In this document: one piece after another, positions 39,422 to 47,849 of the stretch
Layout: each line of letters begins with the position of its first letter
How positions within the stretch are numbered: the stretch's first letter is position 1
Assembly: GCF_017876155.1 (NCBI RefSeq)
Contig: NZ_JAGINP010000003.1
Span: forward strand, 124,001 to 188,000
Length of the DNA stretch: 64,000 bases
Direction: 5' to 3'
From: Azospirillum rugosum
GTDB taxonomy: Bacteria; Pseudomonadota; Alphaproteobacteria; Azospirillales; Azospirillaceae
Notes under the pieces: generated by a model
The model's database searches: none
Seen by the model: only the letters and a program-made list of their open reading frames with translations
Told to the model about the DNA's origin: nothing
Translations under genes and position numbers: made by a program

Positions 39422-40249
39422 ATGAACGAGATCCTGACCGGCAACCGCCTCGCCGTCCTGCGCCGCAACACCGACCCGCGGCTGGAGTGGCTGTGCGCGC
39501 AGATCGCGCGCAACCGCTTCCTGCCGGTGCCGCCGCCCGACCGCGTCTTCATCGGCGACGGCGATTTCCGCGCCATCGGGGCCGAGTTCCTGCGCCACTT
39601 CGTGCGCTATGGCGGGCTGAAGCCGACCGACCGCGTGCTGGAGATCGGCTGCGGCATCGGCCGCATGGCGGTGCCGCTGACCCAGTATCTGGAGTCCTCC
39701 TACGACGGCGTGGACATCGTCGAAGACGGCATCCGCTGGTGCCAGGAGGCGATCACGCCGGCCTATCCGGAGTTCCGCTTCCAGACCCTGGACGTGGCGA
39801 ACGCGCTCTACAACCCCGGCGGCCGGTTCGACGCGGCGAAGTCCACCCTGCCCTACCCCGACCACGGGCACGACTTCATCATCCTGACCTCGGTCATCAC
39901 CCACCTGCGCACGGCCGAGACGGTGCGCTACGCGGCGGAGATCGCCCGCGTGCTGCGGCCGGGCGGGCGCGTCTTCCTCAGCCTGTTCCTGGTGGACGCC
40001 AAGGCGCGGGACGGCATCGCCAAGAAGACCGCCCGGCCGGCCTTCATCGACGCGCCGGGTCCGGAATACATCGCCGACGAGAACGCGCCGAACGCCGCCG
40101 TCGCCTATTCCGAAGCCTTCCTGCTAAGCGTGTTCGAAGCCCAGGGGCTGCGCCCGGCGAAGCCGGTCCTGCGCGGCCACTGGAGCGGGCAACGCGAGGC
40201 CGAGAACTTCCAGGACCTGCTGGTGCTGGAGAAGGAGGGGGCGCGATGA
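39422..40249 (+). CDS. Class I SAM-dependent methyltransferase
   Basis: A 275-residue enzyme with the SAM-binding motif I DRVLEIGCGIGRMAVPL near residue 76, an acidic motif II (SYDGVDIVEDGIRW) and LRPGGRVFLSLFLVD after it. It starts five bases after the GT2 gene and overlaps the next gene by four bases (ATGA), so it is firmly part of the glycan operon. It may O-methylate a sugar, but the acceptor is not visible in sequence. Confidence 0.88.
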   Translation: MNEILTGNRLAVLRRNTDPRLEWLCAQIARNRFLPVPPPDRVFIGDGDFRAIGAEFLRHFVRYGGLKPTDRVLEIGCGIGRMAVPLTQYLESSYDGVDIVEDGIRWCQEAITPAYPEFRFQTLDVANALYNPGGRFDAAKSTLPYPDHGHDFIILTSVITHLRTAETVRYAAEIARVLRPGGRVFLSLFLVDAKARDGIAKKTARPAFIDAPGPEYIADENAPNAAVAYSEAFLLSVFEAQGLRPAKPVLRGHWSGQREAENFQDLLVLEKEGAR

Positions 40250-41559
40250 GCAATGCCTCCGGTCTTCCCCGCGTCCTGATCGTCGCCCACAACCACCCGA
40301 GCCTGCATCCCGGCGGCACGGAAATCTTCGCGCACGAGTTGTTCCGCGGCATCAAGGCGCTGGGGGCGGAAGCCCTGTTCCTCGCCTGCACCAACGGCAT
40401 CCACCGCGACCGCAAGCCGGGCACGAACCTCCAGACGTTGGGCCGCAGCGCTGACGAGGTGGTGCTGTGGGCCGGCCACTTCGACCATTTCTTCCAGAGC
40501 CAGATCGACCTGCACGGCATCGTGCCGGACCTGTCGAACCTGCTGCGCGCCTTCCGGCCGGACATCGTGCACATCCACCACACCCTGCTGCTGGGCGTGG
40601 AGATGCTGTTCCTGATCCGCCGCATCTGCCCGGAGGCGCGGATCGTCTACACGCTGCACGACTACTACCCGATCTGCGCCAACGACGGGCAGATGGTCAC
40701 GACGAACGGGCACGCGCTTTGCCGGGCGTCCTCGCCGGACGCCTGCCACCGCTGCTTCCCCGACCGGCCGGCCGACCAGTTCGTGCTGCGCGAGAAGCAC
40801 ATCAAGGCGATGTTCGGCCTCGTCGACCAGTTCCTGGCGCCCAGCGCCTTCCTGCGCGACCGCTACGTCGCCTGGGGCATCCCGGCCGACCGGATCGAGG
40901 TGATGGAGAACGGCCGCCCGGCGGTCGATCCGGCGCCGCACCGCGCGCTGCCCGCGGGGGCTCCGCGCAACGCCTTCGCCTATTTCGGCAACCTGAACCC
41001 CTTCAAGGGCGTGACCGTGGCGCTCGACGCCGTGGCGCGGCTCGCCCGGACGGGCGCGGACTTCTCGCTCGCGGTGCATGGCGGGGCGCCGTTCCAGACC
41101 GACGCCTTCAAGGCCAAGGTCGAGGAGGGTTTCAAGGGGGCCAAGGGGCACGCCGTCCAGCACGGTCCCTACCGCCGCGAGGAGATGGCCGACCTGATCG
41201 CTGCCTGCGACTGGGTGGTGATGCCGTCGATCTGGTGGGAGAACGCACCGCTGGTCATCCGCGAAGCCTTCCAGCATGGCCGCCCGGTCATCTGCAGCGG
41301 CATCGGCGGCATGGCGGAAGCGGTGTGCGACGGGGTGGACGGGCTGCATTTCCGGGCGGGGGACGCCACGGATCTGGCCCGAGTCATGAATCGCGCGATG
41401 ACCGAGCCCGGACTTTGGGAAAGGCTCGTGTCCAACATACCGGTGGTCCGCACGACCGAAGAGGCCGCCGAACAACACGTCATGCTGTATGACGAAATAA
41501 TATGGGGTGATGGGGGAGCGCATGGGCAGGGCTCTATTGCGGGGAGCATCGCAGGATGA
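40246..41559 (+). CDS. Family 4 glycosyltransferase, copy 1
   Basis: A 437-residue GT-B enzyme. The N-terminal domain opens with VLIVAHNHPSLHPGGTEIFA, the glycine loop of GT4; the C-terminal nucleotide-sugar site has WWENAPLVIREAFQHGRPVI and GVDGLHFRAGD, including the E-x7-E pattern. A cysteine-rich insert (ALCRASSPDACHRCFPDRP) lies near residue 160. It shares its architecture with the gene at 43750. It overlaps both neighbours by four bases (ATGA), showing tight translational coupling. Confidence 0.9.
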   Translation: MSNASGLPRVLIVAHNHPSLHPGGTEIFAHELFRGIKALGAEALFLACTNGIHRDRKPGTNLQTLGRSADEVVLWAGHFDHFFQSQIDLHGIVPDLSNLLRAFRPDIVHIHHTLLLGVEMLFLIRRICPEARIVYTLHDYYPICANDGQMVTTNGHALCRASSPDACHRCFPDRPADQFVLREKHIKAMFGLVDQFLAPSAFLRDRYVAWGIPADRIEVMENGRPAVDPAPHRALPAGAPRNAFAYFGNLNPFKGVTVALDAVARLARTGADFSLAVHGGAPFQTDAFKAKVEEGFKGAKGHAVQHGPYRREEMADLIAACDWVVMPSIWWENAPLVIREAFQHGRPVICSGIGGMAEAVCDGVDGLHFRAGDATDLARVMNRAMTEPGLWERLVSNIPVVRTTEEAAEQHVMLYDEIIWGDGGAHGQGSIAGSIAG

Positions 41560-43718
41560 AGGAACCGATCACCAAGGCCGACATCACGGCGGCCATTCTA
41601 CTTGACGAGGACACGCTGGTGCTGTTCGGCGCCATCGACCGGACCTTGCCGACCGCGGGGGTCGTGCATCTCGACGGTTCGGTCGAAGGGCGCTACGGCG
41701 GCCGGTCCTGGACGGACGCGGAGGGCGAGCGCTGGTTCCTGGGCGGTGTCCGCGTGGCGGGGCTGGCGCAGCTGCGCCCATCGCGGGTGGAAATCGCCGA
41801 CGAGGGCGGGGAGCGGCTGGTCCTGCCACGCCTGTCCAACGTCCGCACCAACCCGTCCCACCTGATCGCCGCGCTGAAGGCCTTCCAGCCGGGGGCGCTG
41901 TCGCTGGCGCTGGACTTCGCCATCGCGCTGCAAGCGTCTTCCGACGGGACCAGCGACCGCATCGGCCGCCTGCTGGCGGGCCTCGTCCAGGAGGTCTCGC
42001 AGCCCGACGGCTTCACCGAGGTGTTCGGCCGCTTCCGCGACGGCAGCCTGATGCTCCAGGGCTGGGCGCGCAGCTTCAAGACCGGCGCGCAGAAGATCCT
42101 GATCGAGGCGGAGGACATCGGTATCCACCGCGCCACCGCCGGCTCCTTCGCGCGGCCCGACCTGCCGTCGGACGCCGCCGGCGTGCTCGCCGTGCTGACC
42201 GACCCGACGCCCGCCCCCGGTTCCATCCGCCGCATCCACTACCGCGCCGCCGACGGCTGGCGCCACATGGAGATCTTCGAGCAGCGCACCATCCTGCCGG
42301 AGGGCGTGGCCGCCGCCCATGTCCGCGACATGCTGGGCAACCTGCAGGATGCCGAGGCGCGGCAGGCGGTCACCCGCATCGCCGCGTCGCGCTACGACGG
42401 TGCGGAAACGGTGTCGCAGCTCGACGTGCCGGTCCGCATGGGGATGGACATGGTGCTGCGCGTGCCCGGCGCCGGCCTGTTCGTCGCCGGCTGGATGCTC
42501 GATCCCACGCACCAGGTGCGCGCCGTCACGCTGAAGGGGCCGGGCGTCTCCGCCCGCCTGGACGGCGAGTGGTCGCGGCTGTCGCGCCGCGACGTGACGG
42601 AGGCCTTCCAGAACGACGGCCTGTTCGCCGGCCGGCTGGTGCCCGGCCAGGACCAGCACGGCTTCACCGTCTTCGCGACCGAGCCCGCGGGCGTGGCGAA
42701 GACGGCCGACTTCCATCTGGAGCTGGAGCTTGCCAACGACCGCTTCGCCTTCCTGCCGCTGAGCTGCCTGCCCCCGGCCCCGGAAGCGCTGAAGCGCATG
42801 CTGTCGCTGGTGAACCTGGACAGCCCGTCCATCGAGACGCTGATCGCCCGGCACGTCGGGCCGATGCTGCGCACCGCCCGCACCCGCGGGTCGGATCTGC
42901 GGGCCACCGGCATCCACCCCATGGGCCGGCCGGTGAAGACGCCGCGCGTGTCCGTCGTCCTGCCGGTGACCGACCGGCGCGAGGACGTGGACCTGAACAT
43001 CGCCCGCCTCGCCATCGATCCGGACTTCGCCGACACCGAGCTGCTGGTCGTCGCCACGGCCGGCACGCACGAGCGGCTGGGCGGCGCGGTGCGGCAGGCT
43101 GCGGCCTTCTACCGGCTGTCGGTGACCTTCGTCGCAGCGCCCGAGGCGACCGACGCGTTCGAGGCCATCGCCGCCGCCCTGCCCCACGCCCGGGCGGAGC
43201 GGGTGCTGATGCTGTCCCCATCGGTCCTGCCGACGGAGAAGGGATGGCTGTCGGCGCTGGAGCGGGTGTCGCGCAAGTCCGGCGGGCCGGTGATGGTCAG
43301 CCCGACGCTGCTGTACGAGGACCACTCGATCCGCTTCGCCGGCATCATGGCGGTGGAGGGCTCCGACGGCGCCAAGACCTTCGAGCGCCGCTACGCCGGC
43401 TACCCGCAGGACTGGCTGAAGGAGCACGAGGCGGCCACGGTGGACGCCGCCGCCCCGGAATGCGCGCTGCTGCCCAAGGACGCGCTGGCCCGCGCGCTCT
43501 CGACCATGGGCTCCTACATGGGGGCCGACCACAAGGGGCTGGACCTCTGCCTGCGCCTGCGCGCGCTGGGCGGAGCCTGTGTCTGGCTGCCGCGCGTCAC
43601 GCTGGTGGCGCTCGACGAGCAGCCGCGCGACGCGCACGCCGACCGCTGGCGCCGGGCGGGCGCCATGGTGGACCGGTGGAGCTTCGAAGACACCTGGTCC
43701 GCCCGCGTCGCCGCCTGA
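41556..43718 (+). CDS. GT2-like protein lacking catalytic acids, paralog of the 37056 gene
   Basis: A 720-residue protein co-linear with the 786-residue GT2 protein. Its GT-A fold begins near residue 464 (PRVSVVLPVTDRREDVDL). However, the metal-binding acidic motif is replaced: VLMLSPSVLPTEKGWL near 551 has no Asp where the paralog has NSD. The acceptor-site GDFEDSD becomes GADHKGLD near 655. I infer loss of transferase activity or a changed role. The N-terminal half has two GW modules, LMLQGWARS and LFVAGWMLDP. It overlaps the preceding GT4 gene by four bases. No frame damage is seen, so it is maintained. Confidence 0.8.
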   Translation: MKEPITKADITAAILLDEDTLVLFGAIDRTLPTAGVVHLDGSVEGRYGGRSWTDAEGERWFLGGVRVAGLAQLRPSRVEIADEGGERLVLPRLSNVRTNPSHLIAALKAFQPGALSLALDFAIALQASSDGTSDRIGRLLAGLVQEVSQPDGFTEVFGRFRDGSLMLQGWARSFKTGAQKILIEAEDIGIHRATAGSFARPDLPSDAAGVLAVLTDPTPAPGSIRRIHYRAADGWRHMEIFEQRTILPEGVAAAHVRDMLGNLQDAEARQAVTRIAASRYDGAETVSQLDVPVRMGMDMVLRVPGAGLFVAGWMLDPTHQVRAVTLKGPGVSARLDGEWSRLSRRDVTEAFQNDGLFAGRLVPGQDQHGFTVFATEPAGVAKTADFHLELELANDRFAFLPLSCLPPAPEALKRMLSLVNLDSPSIETLIARHVGPMLRTARTRGSDLRATGIHPMGRPVKTPRVSVVLPVTDRREDVDLNIARLAIDPDFADTELLVVATAGTHERLGGAVRQAAAFYRLSVTFVAAPEATDAFEAIAAALPHARAERVLMLSPSVLPTEKGWLSALERVSRKSGGPVMVSPTLLYEDHSIRFAGIMAVEGSDGAKTFERRYAGYPQDWLKEHEAATVDAAAPECALLPKDALARALSTMGSYMGADHKGLDLCLRLRALGGACVWLPRVTLVALDEQPRDAHADRWRRAGAMVDRWSFEDTWSARVAA

Positions 43719-43749
43719 CCCCGCAAGCCCATTCGAGATCGGCCGAACC

Positions 43750-45063
43750 ATGAGCAACAAGCGCGTCCTGATCATCAGCCACGGCCATCCCGCCTTCTCG
43801 CTGGGCGGCGCGGAGGTGGCGTCCTACAACCTGCACCTGGGCATGCACGACCTGCCGGGCTGGGAAAGCCATTACCTGGCCCGCACCGCGCCGCCGGTCA
43901 CGCCGCACGGCAGTTCCGCCCTGATGGCGCTCCGCCAGAAGGAGCGCGAGGTCCTCTACTACGCCAACGACTACGACCACTTCCGCCTGTCGAACCGGAA
44001 CCTGCCCGGGCTGGAGAAGGACTTCGTCCGCTACATCCGCGACCTGCAGCCGGACGTGGTGAACTTCCACCACTTCATCGGCTTCGGCGTGGAGACCATC
44101 CAGGCGATCCGGCAGGCGCTGCCGCGCGTGCCGATCGTGGTGACCTTCCACGAGTACCTGTCCATCTGCAACCACCATGGCCAGATGGTGAAGACCAGCC
44201 GCAACACGCTGTGCTACCGCTCCAGCCCCGCGGACTGCGCCGGCTGCTTCCCGCACATCGGCGAGGCGGAGTTCTTCAAGCGCGAGCTGTTCCTGAAGAC
44301 CTTCCTGGAGCAGGCGGACTTCTACGTCAGCCCGTCGAACTTCCTGATCGACCGCTACGTCGACTGGGGCCTGCCCCGCGAGAAGTTCCGGATGATCGAA
44401 AACGGCCTGACCATCGAGGGCATCGCCCCGCCCCGCCCGCTGGCCCGCGGCGGCAAGCGCAACCGCTTCGCCTTCTTCGGCCAGTTGACCGAGTTCAAGG
44501 GCGCCCATGTCCTGGTCGAGGCCATCGGCCGCATCTCGGAAAAGGCCTGGGGCGAGGACGGCGCGCTGATGATCTTCGGCGGCAACCTGGAACGCCAGCC
44601 GGAGGCCTACCAGAAGAAGTTCAACGAGGCGGTGGAGCGCGCCGGCGACCGCGTGCGCTTCTACGGCAGCTACCGCTCCGCCGAACTGCCCGGCCTGATC
44701 AAGGACGTGGACTGGGTGGTCATGCCCTCCATCTGGTGGGAGAACTCGCCGGTGGTGATCCAGGAGGCCTTCCTGCACGGCCGCCCGATCATCAGCAGCA
44801 ACATCGGCGGCATGGGCGAAAAGGTCACCCACGGCGTGGACGGCCTGCATTTCCGCAACGGCAGCGTCGAGGACCTGGTCGACCGCATGACCGAGGCGCT
44901 GACCACCCCCGACCTGTGGGACCGCCTGCGCATGCGCATCCGCCGCCCGATCGACCGCGCCGAATGCGCCCGCCGCCACGCGGACATCTACGACGCGCTG
45001 ATCGCCGCCGCGGGTGGCGGCGCGGTTTCCATGCCCGAGCGGGCCGTGGCGCAGAAGGTGTGA
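43750..45063 (+). CDS. Family 4 glycosyltransferase, copy 2
   Basis: A 437-residue GT-B enzyme clearly paralogous to the one at 40246: it starts VLIISHGHPAFSLGGAEVAS, has the same cysteine-rich insert (TLCYRSSPADCAGCFP) and the same C-terminal WWENSPVVIQEAFLHGRPII and GVDGLHFRNG motifs. The E-x7-E pattern is intact. The ribosome site is weak. Together with the GT2-like gene before it, this looks like the second half of a duplicated GT2-GT4 pair. Donor and acceptor cannot be inferred. Confidence 0.9.
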   Translation: MSNKRVLIISHGHPAFSLGGAEVASYNLHLGMHDLPGWESHYLARTAPPVTPHGSSALMALRQKEREVLYYANDYDHFRLSNRNLPGLEKDFVRYIRDLQPDVVNFHHFIGFGVETIQAIRQALPRVPIVVTFHEYLSICNHHGQMVKTSRNTLCYRSSPADCAGCFPHIGEAEFFKRELFLKTFLEQADFYVSPSNFLIDRYVDWGLPREKFRMIENGLTIEGIAPPRPLARGGKRNRFAFFGQLTEFKGAHVLVEAIGRISEKAWGEDGALMIFGGNLERQPEAYQKKFNEAVERAGDRVRFYGSYRSAELPGLIKDVDWVVMPSIWWENSPVVIQEAFLHGRPIISSNIGGMGEKVTHGVDGLHFRNGSVEDLVDRMTEALTTPDLWDRLRMRIRRPIDRAECARRHADIYDALIAAAGGGAVSMPERAVAQKV

Positions 45064-45100
45064 GAGCCCTGATGCGGACGCGCGAGCACGGCTACGGCGG

Positions 45101-45205
45101 CCCCCTCCCTAACCCTCCCCCGCCGGGGGCGGTGGAGGGGACTGCCGCCGCCTTTCCCAAGTCCCCTCTCCCGCGAAGCGGGGGAGGGATAGGGAGGGGG
45201 CAACG
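45101..45205. repeat. Family B inverted repeat supplying a ribosome site
   Basis: Arms GCCCCCTCCCTAACCCTCCC and GGAGGGATAGGGAGGGGGCA enclose a variable centre. The right arm ends only a few bases before the ATG at 45207, so its AGGGAGGGGG is the only ribosome-binding sequence available to the downstream gene. Confidence 0.8.
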
Positions 45206-45206
45206 G

Positions 45207-46385
45207 ATGCTGCACATCCTGCGCGCCGCCCTGTTGGCGTCGTCGATGCTGCTCGCCTCCAACGCCGCACACGCCGCCGACCTGCGCGTCTCCCCCGCTC
45301 CGGGTGCTGCGCCGGAGACCGTCTACGATCACCGCAGCCAGGCCTGCGAGGCGTGGGACGTGCCCGACGCTCCGGCCCGCGCCTGGAAGGGGGCCGATGG
45401 CACCGTCCATCTGCTGGCGGCGCACACCAACGCCCGCACGCTGTCCGGCCCGTCGTTGGACCGCCTGCGCCACGACTGCCGCGTGGTGTTCAAGTCCGGC
45501 AAGCGCGACGATCCGGCCCGCTACGACGACGTGGGCTGGCTGACCTCGCCCTACACGCTGGACGGGACGACCGTCTACGGGCTGGTCCACAACGAGTATC
45601 ACGGGCACAAGCGGCGCAACCTCTGCCCGGCGGGCGACTACATGGCCTGCTGGTGGAACGCGCTGACCCTCACCGTCTCCAAGGACGGCGGGCAGAGCTT
45701 CGGGCCGGGGCGCTACGTCGCCGGCATTCCGTACAAGTTCCGCGGCGACCTTGGCCGCCGCGCCGGGCTGTTCGCGCCCAGCAACATCGTGGAGCGCCAG
45801 GGCTGGTACTACGCCATGGCCTTCGCGGAGGGCATCGGGGAGCAGAAGCGCGGCGTCTGCCTGATGCGGACCCGCGACCTCGGCGACCCGAAGTCCTGGC
45901 GGGCTTGGGACGGGCGGGACTTCACCGTCCGCTTCGCCGACCCCTACGCGGAGGGCGAGGCCGACGCCGCGGCCCACGCCTGCGCGCCGCTGCCGCCCGG
46001 CCGCCTGCCCTTCACCGTCACCAGCCTTGTCCGCCACAGCGGTACCGGGTTGTGGGTCGCGGTGATGGCCGGGCGTCGCGCGGAGCGGCCGGGGGCGCAG
46101 CCGGTGTCCGGCGTGTGGACCTCCACCTCCCCCGACCTTGTCACCTGGTCGCCGCCGCGGCTGGCGCTGGCCGCACCGCTGCTGACCGACAAGGCCTGCG
46201 GCGTGGCGGAGAGCTACTACTACCCGGCGATCCTCGATCCCAACGCGAAGACGCGGAACTTCGAGGATGTCGGCAACAACGCGTACCTCTACATGACGCG
46301 CCTTGCGCAAAACGGCTGCAAGCCGACGCAAGACCGCGATCTCGTCCGAATAATGATCCGCCTTGAGCCAATCACAGGCGGGTAA
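45207..46385 (+). CDS. Secreted protein of unknown function, beta-propeller-like
   Basis: A 392-residue protein with a Sec signal peptide (MLHILRAALLASSMLLASNA, then AHAA before ADLRV). Even numbers of cysteines and repeated blocks such as GTVHLLAAHTNARTL, TVSKDGGQSFG, GQGWYYAMAF-like RQGWYYAMAFAEG and GVWTSTSPDLVTWSPP recall the five-bladed propeller of arabinanase/sialidase-type hydrolases, in which short SxDGxxW motifs recur. No catalytic set can be assigned. I do not recognise a named family. Its place between glycosyltransferases and a pyruvyl transferase suggests glycan trimming or binding in the periplasm or outside. Confidence 0.65.
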   Translation: MLHILRAALLASSMLLASNAAHAADLRVSPAPGAAPETVYDHRSQACEAWDVPDAPARAWKGADGTVHLLAAHTNARTLSGPSLDRLRHDCRVVFKSGKRDDPARYDDVGWLTSPYTLDGTTVYGLVHNEYHGHKRRNLCPAGDYMACWWNALTLTVSKDGGQSFGPGRYVAGIPYKFRGDLGRRAGLFAPSNIVERQGWYYAMAFAEGIGEQKRGVCLMRTRDLGDPKSWRAWDGRDFTVRFADPYAEGEADAAAHACAPLPPGRLPFTVTSLVRHSGTGLWVAVMAGRRAERPGAQPVSGVWTSTSPDLVTWSPPRLALAAPLLTDKACGVAESYYYPAILDPNAKTRNFEDVGNNAYLYMTRLAQNGCKPTQDRDLVRIMIRLEPITGG

Positions 46386-46450
46386 AATCAACAAACGGTT
46401 CGCTTCGAAACTCGACCATTCCACCACACCCCCGATCCAGGAGAATTGCG

Positions 46451-47638
46451 TTGGCTAACATTCTAGTCATGATTCCCTCCGGCGAAGTCTATGATCATGA
46501 CTGCGTGCGGTGGTACGGCTATCAGAACATTCAGCGCAGCATCAATCATTACCACAACATCGGCGACGCCTTCGTCTACGACTCGTCGCTGAAGCTGCTG
46601 ACCTTCGACCGCCTGGACGTCGTGGAGATCCGCGAGTTCAAGCAGGAGGTGGTGGACAAGGCGAACGCGGAATACGACTACGTCTTCCTGCGCGGCTCCA
46701 ACTACATCCACAACCACATGACCTGGCCGGAAGCGACCGAGCAGGTCCTGTCGAAGCTGCGCATCCCGGTGATCGCCTTCGGCGTCGGTGCCCAGGCCCC
46801 AGCCACCGGGAAGATGGAGCTGTCGGCCGAGAGCAAGCGCATCTGGCAGATGTTCGCCGACAAGTCGACCACGCTGGGCGTGCGCGGCACCTACACGGCC
46901 GAAGTGCTGTGGGACCTCGGCATCAAGAACGTGCGCATCGTCGGCTGCCCGACCGCCTTCCGCAACCGTGATCCGGAACTGCGCATCGACCTGCCGTCGC
47001 TGGACAGCGTGCGCAACGTCGGCATCACCATGCGCCGTGAGGTGTCGGCCCACTATTCGCCGGACGTGAAGACCTACCTGGCGCGCCACCGCGACTTCGT
47101 GAAGGACATGAGCCGCCGCTTCGACACCGTCCTGATGATGCAGGGCGAGGTCGAGGAGAAGAAGCTGCTCTGGGGCACGGACGAGCAGAAGGCCGAGGCC
47201 TGGGAGGAGCTGCACAACAACCCGTGGCTGAAGACCGGCTACTTCGACGAGGAGCTGGACGAGCTGTACCGCACCCGCCTGTGGTATTCGGACGTCGTCG
47301 CGGACTACGAGAACCTCGTGCGCTCGAAGGACCTCGTGCTCGGCTACCGCCTGCACGGCAACCTGATGGCCCTGTCGAACGGCACGCCGTCGATCTACTT
47401 CAGCTACGACAGCCGCACGGCGGAGTTCGCGGAGACCTTCGCGATTCCCTGCTACGACGTCTATTCCGACAAGCCCTTCGTCCTTGAGGAATACTGGGAC
47501 CAGAGCCTGTTCGAGAAGTTCAACCGCACCTTCTACCAGCGCTACCGCGACATGCGGGAGTTCCTGGACGAGAACTACCTCCCGCACCGCATGCCGAGTC
47601 CGGCCGCGCGCAAGACCCCGCAGCGCAAGGCGGCCTGA
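46451..47638 (+). CDS. Polysaccharide pyruvyl transferase family protein
   Basis: A 395-residue GT-B-like protein. The start is a TTG with AGGAG eight bases upstream; the first ATG, at 46469, lacks a site. Family marks are NIGDAFVYDSSLKLL near residue 37, FLRGSNYIHN, FGVGAQAP, and the near-universal C-terminal GYRLHGNLMALSNGTPSIY near residue 300. These enzymes use phosphoenolpyruvate to add ketal pyruvate to sugars of exopolysaccharide or cell-wall glycans, giving negative charge. It lacks any signal peptide and is cytoplasmic. It closes the biosynthetic part of the cluster. Confidence 0.88.
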   Translation: MANILVMIPSGEVYDHDCVRWYGYQNIQRSINHYHNIGDAFVYDSSLKLLTFDRLDVVEIREFKQEVVDKANAEYDYVFLRGSNYIHNHMTWPEATEQVLSKLRIPVIAFGVGAQAPATGKMELSAESKRIWQMFADKSTTLGVRGTYTAEVLWDLGIKNVRIVGCPTAFRNRDPELRIDLPSLDSVRNVGITMRREVSAHYSPDVKTYLARHRDFVKDMSRRFDTVLMMQGEVEEKKLLWGTDEQKAEAWEELHNNPWLKTGYFDEELDELYRTRLWYSDVVADYENLVRSKDLVLGYRLHGNLMALSNGTPSIYFSYDSRTAEFAETFAIPCYDVYSDKPFVLEEYWDQSLFEKFNRTFYQRYRDMREFLDENYLPHRMPSPAARKTPQRKAA

Positions 47639-47741
47639 CGGCGCGCGACGCCGGGCGCGGCACCCTCTCAGCCCAACCCGCTCCCCCGCCGCGGGCTGGG
47701 CCGAGGTGGTGCCGGGCCTCGGCGTCGCCGTTGTCCTGTTC

Positions 47742-47816
47742 TGTTGGGTTGCGCTGCGCTCCACCCAACCTACGAAGCGAGCACCGTAGGTTGGGTGAAG
47801 CGCAGCGCAACCCAAC
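47742..47816. repeat. Family C inverted repeat
   Basis: TGTTGGGTTGCGCTGCGCTC on the left is mirrored by GCGCAGCGCAACCCAACA on the right, with inner arms ACCCAACCTACG and CGTAGGTTGGGT. It is the second copy of the element at 7554-7630 and lies just before the coiled-coil protein gene. Confidence 0.87.
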
Positions 47817-47849
47817 ACCCCCCGTTCCAGCCGACCGGAAGAGCGAACC

